Assembly: GCA_016177165.1 (NCBI GenBank)
Contig: JACOVT010000073.1
Span: 1 to 7,866, forward strand
Reading direction: 5' to 3'
DNA: 7,866 bases
Origin: Microcaldota archaeon
GTDB taxonomy: Archaea > B1Sed10-29 > JACOVT01
In this document: positions 1-5,489 of the stretch, one piece after another
How positions within the stretch are numbered: the first letter of the stretch is position 1
Layout: each line of letters begins with the position of its first letter
Notes under the pieces: model-generated
The model's database searches: none
What the model was told of the DNA's origin: nothing
Seen by the model: only the letters and a program-made list of their open reading frames with translations
Made by a program: the position numbers and the translations under genes

Positions 1-324
1 GACGCCCATGTCGTAGTAGCGCTCGCAGCCAGAATCGTTCCTCGCTTTTTCCAGCCATTCTGCCGTTTTCTCCAGCGCTATTGGGTTGTCCTGCGTCGGG
101 CAAACCCATGCTCCGGGCGGGCAGGCGAGCGAGGTGTTGTAGTATAGGTGTTTCTGGAAATCGTGGAACTCCTTATCAGGAGCAATCGCCCCTTCCTTGA
201 TGTCTTCCAAGCAGGCGCCGCAAGCGTACTCTATGCAAACCCTTTCAGCCAACCAGCGGTGGGTATCCCAGTCCCACGCCAGACTGGAAGAGATCAACAA
301 AAACATGACAAGTATGCCCCGCAC
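1..324 (-). CDS. Secreted zinc-dependent phospholipase C / S1-P1 nuclease-like protein, N-terminal part
   Basis: Partial gene: 108 codons are present and the 3' end lies beyond position 1. A GTG start at 324-322 opens a short hydrophobic signal peptide (residues 1-16, ending SSSLA). Cleavage there would leave a mature N-terminus WDWDTH. In the phospholipase C / S1-P1 nuclease superfamily the mature N-terminal Trp and a nearby His bind zinc (Trp1 and His6 in P1 nuclease); here these are W17 and H22. A PDKEFHDFQKH segment (residues 49-59) offers further Asp/His ligand candidates, though the exact assignment is uncertain. Six cysteines (30, 35, 38, 68, 75, 100) suggest disulfides outside the cell. 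The expected role is hydrolysis of phosphodiester bonds in lipids or nucleic acids at the cell surface or outside; the substrate cannot be told. The start is supported by a TATA-like box 23-29 bases upstream. An ATG at codon 7 is an alternative but would shorten the signal peptide. Confidence 0.72.
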   Translation of the reverse strand, partial: MRGILVMFLLISSSLAWDWDTHRWLAERVCIEYACGACLEDIKEGAIAPDKEFHDFQKHLYYNTSLACPPGAWVCPTQDNPIALEKTAEWLEKARNDSGCERYYDMGV

Positions 325-346
325 GCGGAACTCTCCCCACCCGCCC

Positions 347-353
347 TTAAAAG
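347..353 (-). promoter_or_regulatory. TATA-like box for the secreted hydrolase
   Basis: On the minus strand this reads CTTTTAA. It lies 23-29 bases upstream of the GTG start at 324, the spacing expected for a leaderless archaeal transcript. A purine-rich GGTGGGGAGAG stretch between box and start could also help initiation. The assignment rests on position and composition only. Confidence 0.4.
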
Positions 354-378
354 CATTTCTTAACCCGCCCCGGTTAAT
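347..378. repeat. Copy 1 of an imperfect promoter-region repeat (copy 2 at 595-638)
   Basis: The block TTAAAAGCATTTCTTAACCC (347-366) matches ATAAAAGCATTTCCCAACCC (595-614) at 17 of 20 positions. Both are followed by CGGTTAATT: at 371-379, 5 bases after copy 1, and at 630-638, 16 bases after copy 2. The copies flank the tRNA gene. They could be duplicated promoter or regulator sites, or a small duplication; the function is unknown. Confidence 0.45.
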
Positions 379-441
379 TCGGGTTGCAAAACGGTTAAGA
401 ACGATATGGGTTAGCGGTAGCTGGTTGTTTAAAGAAAAGGT

Positions 442-528
442 GCCGGGATAGCCAAGCAGGTCCAAGGCGGCTGGCTGTCAACCAGCTGGCACGAGAGTGC
501 CCCGCGGGTTCGAACCCCGCTCCCGGCG
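442..528 (+). tRNA. tRNA with long variable arm and anticodon GTC (Asp anticodon on a Ser-like body)
   Basis: A complete cloverleaf is visible. The acceptor stem (442-448 with 521-527) has 7 perfect pairs. The D stem is GCC/GGC (451-453 with 466-468), with A14, G15, G18G19 and A21 in place. The anticodon stem (470-474 with 482-486) has 5 perfect pairs around the 7-base loop CTGTCAA, so U33 is followed by GTC at 477-479. The T stem (504-508 with 516-520) holds a canonical TTCGAAC loop. The variable arm is a 5-bp stem, GGCAC/GTGCC (488-492 with 497-501), with a GAGA loop. One unpaired base (502) precedes C48, a serine-type feature; G15-C48 can pair. The discriminator is G528 and the next bases are CCC, so CCA is not encoded. 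By anticodon this is tRNA-Asp, but Asp tRNAs normally have a short variable loop, whereas long arms in archaea belong to Ser and Leu. G73 argues against Leu. There is no intron. A tRNA pseudogene is unlikely given the intact pairing. What amino acid it carries is unresolved. Confidence 0.9.
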
Positions 529-570
529 CCCACGCGAATGGGATGATTGCAGGCCGCAATCGTGGCCTGC
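529..570 (+). other. Two hairpins directly downstream of the tRNA
   Basis: CCCA at 529-532 can pair with TGGG at 539-542. GCAGGCC at 549-555 pairs perfectly with GGCCTGC at 564-570, and an inner G-T and C-G extend the stem to 9 bp around the loop AATC. No T-run follows, so this is not a typical archaeal T-rich terminator. It may be a processing or stop signal for the tRNA transcript, a protein-binding site, or a small RNA. Confidence 0.4.
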
Positions 571-594
571 TTGACCATTAATGCTTCTGCAGGT

Positions 595-638
595 ATAAAA
601 GCATTTCCCAACCCAAACCAACCCAAGAGCGGTTAATT
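595..638. repeat. Copy 2 of the imperfect promoter-region repeat
   Basis: This is the partner of the block at 347-378. It contains a TATAAAA box (594-600) and a CGGTTAATT that runs into the A/T-rich box just upstream of the synthetase. Shared motifs on both sides of the tRNA suggest shared regulation or a local duplication. Confidence 0.4.
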
Positions 639-643
639 AAATA
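633..643 (+). promoter_or_regulatory. TATA-like box for the glycyl-tRNA synthetase
   Basis: TTAATTAAATA is centred about 26 bases before the ATG at 664. No Shine-Dalgarno sequence precedes that ATG, so a leaderless transcript is likely. A second box, TATAAAA at 594-600, could give a transcript with a leader of about 40 bases. Confidence 0.5.
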
Positions 644-663
644 CCGCGCGCGTTAACCAGCTA

Positions 664-2142
664 ATGTCGGAACAGACTAGGTATGACAAGGTTGTGGACC
701 TCGCGCTGAGGCGCGGCCTCTTTTATCCATCCAGCGAGCTGCATGGCGCAATAGCCGGGTTTTACGATTACGGCAGCGTTGGCTCGCGCATCAAGAACAA
801 CTGGGAAAACTGTTGGCGGGGCTTTTTCCTGCGCAGGCTGGGCGAGCCTTTCGTGGAAATACAGCCCGCTGAAGTCGCGCCAGAGAAGGTCTTCGAAGCT
901 AGCGGGCATTTGACGCAGTTTGTGGACCCTATAACCGAGTGCGGAAAGTGCGGCGCAGTGGAACGGGCTGATCATCTTCTAGAGTCTCACTTGAAAGAGG
1001 GGTTTGAAGGCCTTTCAGCGAAAGGCCTGGGTGCGCTCATCAAGAAACACAAGGTAAAGTGCCACAAGTGCGGCGGCGACCTGAAGGAAGTTTCTGTACT
1101 AAACATGATGCTTTCAACCAGAATCGGAACGGGAAAACTCTCAAAACCAGCCTACATGAGGCCCGAGACCACGCAAGGGGTTGTCGTCAACTTCAAGCGC
1201 GAATACCTGATCAACCGCGAGCGCCTGCCGCTCGGCATCGCTGTTATCGGGCGCGCCTTCAGGAATGAGATCGCGCCGCGCCAGACGCTCTTCCGCATGC
1301 GCGAGTTCACCCAGGCAGAGATACAGGTGTTCTGCGACCCGAGCGAACTGGCAAAACACGCGCGCTTCAGCGAAGTAGCAACATCCAAGATTCCCGTGGT
1401 GTTGGCAAAGGAAAGAAAGAAAGGCATCCAGATGGTCTCGGCTAAAGCGCTGGCGAAAGAATACGGCGAGGTCTACGCGTACTACATGGCACGCATTTCA
1501 GAGTTCTACGCATCGCCGGGTTTGCGCGTGAGGTTCTTCGAGAAAAACGAGGAGGAACGCGCCTTCTATAACAAGTACCAATTTGACATCGAGTATGAGT
1601 TCGAGGATGGCGGCTGGAGGGAGATTGCCGGCTTCCACTACCGCACCGACCACGACCTGGCCGGGCACGCGCGCGTCTCCGGACAGGATCTCTCAGTCAA
1701 CCGCAACGGCAAGCGCGTCATCCCGCACATAGTCGAGCTTTCCTTTGGCGTAGACCGCAACCTGCTCGCGCTGCTGGACGCAGGCTACAGGGAAGAAAAG
1801 AAAAAGGATGAGATGAGGGTTTGGCTTTCGCTCCCTCCGGCGGTCGCTCCCTTCACCGCTGGCGTTTATCCTCTAGTTAACAAGGACCGCTTGCCGGAAA
1901 AAACGGAAGAAGTGCTGCAGCTGCTGCGCAACGCGGGGCTCGATGTCTTCCTTGATGATGGCGGCTCGATCGGAAGGCGCTACGCCCGCGCCGACGAGAT
2001 AGGGGTCCCGTTCGGCATCACCATCGACTACGACACTTTCAAGGACGACAGCGTAACAGTCAGGGAGCGTGACTCGACCAAGCAGGAACGAGTCAAGATC
2101 AAAGTGCTGGCCGAGCACTTGAAGAACAAATTAAACAAGTAA
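664..2142 (+). CDS. glyS: Glycyl-tRNA synthetase (class II, homodimeric type)
   Basis: A 492-residue cytoplasmic enzyme that attaches glycine to tRNA-Gly using ATP. The N-terminal GFYDYG segment (32-37) and the motif 1 region (about 38-54) are typical of alpha2-type GlyRS. An inserted zinc-knuckle-like region carries C93-x2-C96 and C133-x2-C136. Motif 2 (about 197-225) has FRNE with the catalytic Arg200 and Glu202, followed by REFTQAE. Motif 3 has FGVDR ending at Arg365. Residues from about 390 to the end form the anticodon-binding domain, including the GSIGRRYARADEIGVPF segment. The length fits the shorter members of the family; many archaeal and eukaryotic enzymes are longer through insertions. 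The ATG at 664 gives the expected N-terminus. The gene is monocistronic, about 135 bases downstream of the tRNA, and converges on the small minus-strand gene with a 17-base gap. I see no frameshift or missing catalytic residue. The symbol follows common archaeal use; glyQS is also used for this type. Confidence 0.97.
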   Translation: MSEQTRYDKVVDLALRRGLFYPSSELHGAIAGFYDYGSVGSRIKNNWENCWRGFFLRRLGEPFVEIQPAEVAPEKVFEASGHLTQFVDPITECGKCGAVERADHLLESHLKEGFEGLSAKGLGALIKKHKVKCHKCGGDLKEVSVLNMMLSTRIGTGKLSKPAYMRPETTQGVVVNFKREYLINRERLPLGIAVIGRAFRNEIAPRQTLFRMREFTQAEIQVFCDPSELAKHARFSEVATSKIPVVLAKERKKGIQMVSAKALAKEYGEVYAYYMARISEFYASPGLRVRFFEKNEEERAFYNKYQFDIEYEFEDGGWREIAGFHYRTDHDLAGHARVSGQDLSVNRNGKRVIPHIVELSFGVDRNLLALLDAGYREEKKKDEMRVWLSLPPAVAPFTAGVYPLVNKDRLPEKTEEVLQLLRNAGLDVFLDDGGSIGRRYARADEIGVPFGITIDYDTFKDDSVTVRERDSTKQERVKIKVLAEHLKNKLNK

Positions 2143-2159
2143 CGGGTGAGCCATTGCAG

Positions 2160-2378
2160 TCAGGCCTGCTGTATCGCGTAGTACCCGGCTGCCTTTTCGC
2201 GCGCAACGCGCTTGACCGCGCCCTTGCCGACCAGCGACGTCAGGCAATTACCTACTACACCTTTTGCCAAGTCGGACTTCTTCATCACGTCGTCGGCGGT
2301 CTTGATTTTTTCCGGGCCGGTCGCTCCGAGCGCCTTTAGTGCTTCCAAGACTTTAGACTCCATAGGATTCAGTTCCAT
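2160..2378 (-). CDS. Small winged-helix-like protein (72 aa), function unknown
   Basis: The 72-residue product begins MELNPMESKVLEALK and has helix-turn-helix-like spacing. One helix near residues 6-15 is followed by a TADDVMKKSDLAKGVVGNCL recognition-helix region (about 28-47). A basic segment, KGAVKRVAREKAAGYYAI, resembles the beta-wing. It is probably a DNA- or RNA-binding regulator, but I cannot name a family or target. The ATG at 2378-2376 is chosen over an in-frame GTG at 2387 because that GTG lies inside a strong GGAGGTG Shine-Dalgarno sequence 6 bases before the ATG. It lies downstream of the radical SAM gene on the same strand with a 63-base gap and may have its own promoter (2438-2448). 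It converges with the synthetase gene. Confidence 0.75.
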   Translation of the reverse strand: MELNPMESKVLEALKALGATGPEKIKTADDVMKKSDLAKGVVGNCLTSLVGKGAVKRVAREKAAGYYAIQQA

Positions 2379-2384
2379 TCTTTT

Positions 2385-2391
2385 CACCTCC
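2385..2391 (-). promoter_or_regulatory. Shine-Dalgarno sequence deciding the start of the small winged-helix gene
   Basis: GGAGGTG on the minus strand lies 6 bases before the ATG at 2378. It contains the GTG of a possible longer reading, so the shorter start is preferred. Most first genes in the window lack such a site, so this gene appears to be translated from a leadered message. Confidence 0.7.
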
Positions 2392-2437
2392 GCAGAATTA
2401 GCTTGTTGGTTAGCGTTGACGCTATTCCGTTTGGCCC

Positions 2438-2448
2438 GTATTTAAGGC
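2438..2448 (-). promoter_or_regulatory. TATA-like box for the small winged-helix gene
   Basis: The minus strand reads CCTTAAATACG across the end of the radical SAM gene. Transcription starting about 25 bases on would give a leader of roughly 35-40 bases carrying the Shine-Dalgarno sequence. Read-through from the upstream gene is also possible. Confidence 0.35.
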
Positions 2449-3260
2449 TTTCCAAACGCGAATTCATGTTTTATGTGATAACGGCCGCAGGCGTCCGCGA
2501 GCTGCTTGTACGCCGTGTCGAAGAACTTCTTTCCTTCCTCGGTAAAGAGAGTGTGCTCCCATTCCGTTACCTGTTCAGGCATCTTTTCCTCCAGCGCCTT
2601 CTTGACTCGCGCCCATGCCGTGCGATGCAATGCGAACCTGTGGCTGAGGACGCGGTCGCAGCCCGCGCCCGCGATTCGGCGGACTAGCTCTTCACACTGG
2701 CTGTCGAAGCCCGGATAGATGGGCCCGACAAAGCACCACACGCGGATGCCTGCATCGTGTATCTCTTTCATCGCAGCGATGCGCTCTAAAGGAGGAGAAG
2801 CAAAAGGCTCTAGTACTGCGGAAACTCGCGGGTCCAGCGTTGTTATCGTGAAGCCGACTTCGACTTCCAAACCTTTTTCCTTGAACCGCTTCAGCAGGTC
2901 TAGGTCGCGCACCACCAGCGAGCTTTTTGTTTGTATGGAGACAGGCCAGCCCGCCTCTAGGATTTTCTCAAGGCAGCGGCGAGTCATCTTTAATTCGCGC
3001 TCTGCTTGCACATAGCCATCCGTAACCGTTCCAATGCCGATCAGCCCGCGCTTCTTGGTCCGCAGCTCTTTCTCCAAGAGTTGGGGCGCGTTCTCCTTCA
3101 CGTCTAGGAACTTGCCCCACTCCCGCGTTTCGCGGAGGACGTCGGGCGAGTAACAGTACGGGCACCCGATGGTGCAGCCCCTGAAAGGGTTGAGCGAGTA
3201 GTCCAGCCCGGGCAGTTTGGTTTCGGTCAGGATCGACTTTGCATCCACGAACTTAAGCAT
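2442..3260 (-). CDS. Radical SAM protein of the spore photoproduct lyase-like family
   Basis: The 272-residue product carries the radical SAM cluster motif C29-x3-C33-x2-C36 within NPFRGCTIGCPYCYSP. That context is typical of the SplB / COG1533 group, annotated as DNA repair photolyase-like. The GIGTVTDGYVQAE segment (about residues 78-90) matches the conserved TDPYQPxE region, although the usual Pro-Tyr-Gln-Pro is altered here. Such proteins bind a 4Fe-4S cluster and split S-adenosylmethionine to start radical chemistry; most archaeal members have no proven substrate. I chose the ATG at 3260 (MLKFVDAKSILTETKL) because the family's conserved region begins right after it. The in-frame extension to a TTG at 3302 adds an unlikely hydrophobic stretch. 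No Shine-Dalgarno sequence is seen. It sits with NreA on the same strand, consistent with a repair-related neighbourhood, but AbiE genes separate them. Confidence 0.87.
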   Translation of the reverse strand: MLKFVDAKSILTETKLPGLDYSLNPFRGCTIGCPYCYSPDVLRETREWGKFLDVKENAPQLLEKELRTKKRGLIGIGTVTDGYVQAERELKMTRRCLEKILEAGWPVSIQTKSSLVVRDLDLLKRFKEKGLEVEVGFTITTLDPRVSAVLEPFASPPLERIAAMKEIHDAGIRVWCFVGPIYPGFDSQCEELVRRIAGAGCDRVLSHRFALHRTAWARVKKALEEKMPEQVTEWEHTLFTEEGKKFFDTAYKQLADACGRYHIKHEFAFGKP

Positions 3261-3286
3261 AAATGCTATTATGTAAAATGATTTTG

Positions 3287-3293
3287 TTTTTAA
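3287..3293 (-). promoter_or_regulatory. TATA-like box for the radical SAM gene
   Basis: The minus strand reads TTAAAAA, centred about 30 bases upstream of the ATG at 3260. A second A/T-rich box, CTTATATTG, lies around 3300-3308. Either would place transcription shortly before the chosen start. Confidence 0.35.
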
Positions 3294-3333
3294 CACTATC
3301 AATATAAGGTAATTGGTTGGCAGAAGTGTTACT

Positions 3334-4455
3334 TTATCTATTAATAAGTTTTAGCAGTTGATCTGACTTGAGTCGTATCGTTTCGTCTGGCTTTGTCATC
3401 AACGACCTGATAGTCGGCTCCGCTATTCGGCGTATTGTGGCAGGCGCCCAGCCAGTTGTTACAATGAACTGCGTTGAGAAATAATTCAAGCAATCAAGTG
3501 CGACTTCTACAGTATGTACATTGCTGCTTTCTAAATGCTTTTTAAGTAAGTCTATCGCGCGACGCATGATGTCCAGACCATCGCCGGATGCGGCATAAAT
3601 TAGTTCTCTGATGACCCTTTCTGAAGGTGCATACTCTAGAGTGGAAAGGGCCTTCTCTGCCGCCAGTTTTTCTGAAAGATCGCCTATTACTTTTTTGAAT
3701 GAAGGTGGTTCGTTGATGACTCGACTCAAACTCTTTTCCCATTCAGACTGCGCTTCTGCAAGTCGCTTTGCGTTAAAAATAAGTTCTGGCTCGTAACTCA
3801 CCTTACTTTTATCACACTTTTCTTTCAGTGCGGTGCGAACGTGACTAAGGTCGTTAAACCTGAGTGAATTATATGGCAGAGAAAGCAGTTTCCAAACGTC
3901 AAAATAGTCTCTGGTGTACCCCCGCTGCATGATTGCTCTTAGTTTCTCGACCAACAATTCTTGTATGGCGTAGCAAGTAACCTTGAAGGGCTTAAGATCG
4001 GAATACTTCGGCGTGATTAGATGTTCCTCGGATCCGTACACAACCGCTTCTTCGCGGGCTATGTCGACCTTTATTAAAGAGGTCTGCTGCAACGGCCCTC
4101 TGAATTTGACTTCTGCCTTTATCCTGCCCGGGTTGGTATGGAACTCGTCAAACCAAAACTCAGGCCCACCAGTATCTTCTGCGACCTTGAACTGCTCTTC
4201 GATATCTTCCTTTAGTTTATCTGGCTGAAGGCTGCTTTCTGTAAGCGTGAAGTCAAGGTCTTCCGAAAGCCTCCACGTCTCTGGGAAGTAAACCTTTGAA
4301 AGGCAGGTTCCTCCCTTGAACAGCAGAAACCTAGAAAGCTTATCGCTTGAGTAGATTGATTTAAGCAGCCATGTCAAAGCGTAATCCTTTTCAACGATGC
4401 CTCTGTTGAATTCCATACTAGAAGCCGCGCGCGCCAGCTCGTCCGAGCTCATCAT
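3334..4455 (-). CDS. abiEii: AbiEii-like nucleotidyltransferase toxin with a C-terminal helical extension
   Basis: A 373-residue protein of the AbiEii/AbiGii nucleotidyltransferase family (DNA polymerase beta fold). Motif I is FKGGTCLSK (46-54) with SEDLDF (64-69), giving the metal-binding acidic pair D66 and D68. A further Asp is in IKVDIA (D131). The helical motif ELLVEKLRAIMQRGYTRDYFDVWKL (166-190) holds the conserved E170/K171 and R182/D183. In characterised AbiE systems this subunit is a growth-arresting toxin, proposed or shown to modify nucleotides or tRNA ends. Residues about 265-373 are an all-helical, HEAT/ARM-like tail not needed for the catalytic core. The ATG at 4455 overlaps the stop of the upstream antitoxin gene by ATGA, so the two are translationally coupled. 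An alternative ATG is the very next codon. Base composition is A+T-richer than in glyS or NreA, suggesting transfer. Intact motifs suggest an active enzyme; the substrate is unknown. Confidence 0.9.
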   Translation of the reverse strand: MMSSDELARAASSMEFNRGIVEKDYALTWLLKSIYSSDKLSRFLLFKGGTCLSKVYFPETWRLSEDLDFTLTESSLQPDKLKEDIEEQFKVAEDTGGPEFWFDEFHTNPGRIKAEVKFRGPLQQTSLIKVDIAREEAVVYGSEEHLITPKYSDLKPFKVTCYAIQELLVEKLRAIMQRGYTRDYFDVWKLLSLPYNSLRFNDLSHVRTALKEKCDKSKVSYEPELIFNAKRLAEAQSEWEKSLSRVINEPPSFKKVIGDLSEKLAAEKALSTLEYAPSERVIRELIYAASGDGLDIMRRAIDLLKKHLESSNVHTVEVALDCLNYFSTQFIVTTGWAPATIRRIAEPTIRSLMTKPDETIRLKSDQLLKLINR

Positions 4456-5294
4456 TCTCTCACGCTCAGCAGCCTTTCAGGCAGCACGTTCGCAAAAACG
4501 CGCCATCTTGAGTTATACTTGCCCGCCCTTGACTCGCCGGGCGAAAGCGCGACGTATCCCTTTGAAATATTTCTCTCTATAATGTGCGCCACGCTGCTCG
4601 ATTCAAGAATTCCAAACAAGTCCAGCAAGTAGCCGAGTCGATTGAAAACCGACTTTTTACCATTTTGGGCCGCGTAACGGCAGAGCTTGGCTAAATCAAC
4701 ATGTTTCTTTGAGTTGTACACGACTTTTGCAACCTCCATAATACCGCCGCAGTGCTCTGGGTGACTCAACGCGTCAATAATCGTCTTTTCCTTGTCAGAG
4801 ATGTTTATATTTATGCCAGAAATGTTAACCTTAGACACCCCAAAAAAACGTTTCTTTGGAAGCAGCACAAAATTAAACTTTATTCCCAGAACCTCTCTGT
4901 TCTTTAGTGGCTTCCTGACGGCAATTGTTACATCCATCGGCACCTGTTCCGTGAAACCGTAAAAATTGAGTGCATTCATAAAGCCTATATAGTATTCTTT
5001 TGCGAAGCATGAAGCTATTAAGAACTCATGGGTGGTCCATCTTCCTTTACTTCCTGAAGCTAATGGGGAAATAAGGTACTTGCCACGCGTCAGTCTTATT
5101 AACCATCCTTTTTTAGCCAGCCGCGAGACCATTACTCTGTTCCTTGCGCTGGATCCGGTTTTCTCAAGAAAATCAGACAAGGAAACAATCTGTTTCCCGC
5201 TAGCCGCTAGGTCAGAAATAATTCGAGCCTCACCAGCAGATAAGCCTTTCTTATTTTTATAGTCGAAAGTTACTGTTTTTGAAACTTTAGACAT
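4452..5294 (-). CDS. abiEi: AbiEi-like antitoxin / transcriptional regulator
   Basis: A 280-residue protein beginning MSKVSKTVTFDYKNKKGLSA. The N-terminal part (about 15-80) is a winged helix: a helix-turn-helix around SLSDFLEKTG..ARNRVMVSRLAKKGW, then the RLTRGKYLISP wing typical of AbiEi. The middle (about 85-200) matches the AbiEi core, with THEFLIAS, YYIGFMNALNFYGF, and SDKEKTIIDALSHPEHCGG. The C-terminal region is helical. In known systems this protein neutralises AbiEii and represses the operon by binding inverted repeats in its promoter. I choose the ATG at 5294; the in-frame extension to a TTG at 5348 adds 18 residues across the promoter. A TATA-like box about 26 bases upstream and the absence of a Shine-Dalgarno sequence fit a leaderless transcript. 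The gene overlaps the toxin gene by four bases, in the usual order of antitoxin first. Confidence 0.9.
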   Translation of the reverse strand: MSKVSKTVTFDYKNKKGLSAGEARIISDLAASGKQIVSLSDFLEKTGSSARNRVMVSRLAKKGWLIRLTRGKYLISPLASGSKGRWTTHEFLIASCFAKEYYIGFMNALNFYGFTEQVPMDVTIAVRKPLKNREVLGIKFNFVLLPKKRFFGVSKVNISGININISDKEKTIIDALSHPEHCGGIMEVAKVVYNSKKHVDLAKLCRYAAQNGKKSVFNRLGYLLDLFGILESSSVAHIIERNISKGYVALSPGESRAGKYNSRWRVFANVLPERLLSVRE

Positions 5295-5315
5295 ACAAAC
5301 TATTAAAAATGAGGG

Positions 5316-5325
5316 TCTTTTTATT
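5316..5325 (-). promoter_or_regulatory. TATA-like box of the AbiE operon
   Basis: AATAAAAAGA on the minus strand, centred about 26 bases upstream of the AbiEi ATG. Autoregulation by AbiEi would be expected near here, but I see no clear long inverted repeat around the box. Confidence 0.5.
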
Positions 5326-5489
5326 GTTATCTGTTTCAGAAATGTCAATGCTGTTAGCTCTGTTCTAGTAGCTGCTATACTACTTACTGGAATGAATACG
5401 TCTTCGAAAAGGCAGGTAGCGTCTGTTTTCTAGCTGGCATGGGTTGTGGGTTTGCCAGAACTAGGCGGTCCGGCAGGTCCGGCCGCCAT
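5326..5489. other. Intergenic region between the AbiE operon and NreA with two hairpins and a tandem repeat
   Basis: No credible gene is seen here. CTGGCA at 5434-5439 pairs with TGCCAG at 5453-5458. GGCGG at 5464-5468 pairs with CCGCC at 5483-5487, just past the NreA stop. Inside the second hairpin is a direct tandem repeat, CGGTCCGGC then AGGTCCGGC (5466-5483, one mismatch). The hairpins could end NreA transcription or bind a regulator of the AbiE operon. No T-rich tract accompanies them. Confidence 0.4.

Noticed and set aside
148..451. Plus-strand reading frames of 71 and 84 residues
   Set aside because: They lie antisense to the secreted hydrolase, whose signal peptide and zinc-ligand motifs show the true coding strand.
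475..481. Anticodon read as TCA (selenocysteine or suppressor) by shifting one base in the loop
   Set aside because: The stem GCTGG/CCAGC fixes a 7-base loop with T at position 33, so the anticodon is GTC. The acceptor/T geometry is 7+5, not the extended tRNA-Sec form.
470..486. An archaeal tRNA intron hiding the true anticodon
   Set aside because: The anticodon loop is exactly 7 bases and all stems are complete; there is no room for an intron or a bulge-helix-bulge.
429..626. Minus-strand 65-residue reading frame
   Set aside because: It runs across the tRNA gene and its hairpins and has no recognisable protein features.
3261..3302. Longer radical SAM start (TTG at 3302)
   Set aside because: The added 14 residues are not typical of the family and cover the promoter; the ATG at 3260 is better placed.
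5295..5348. Longer AbiEi start (TTG at 5348)
   Set aside because: It would translate through the TATA-like box; the ATG at 5294 fits a leaderless start and the family N-terminus.
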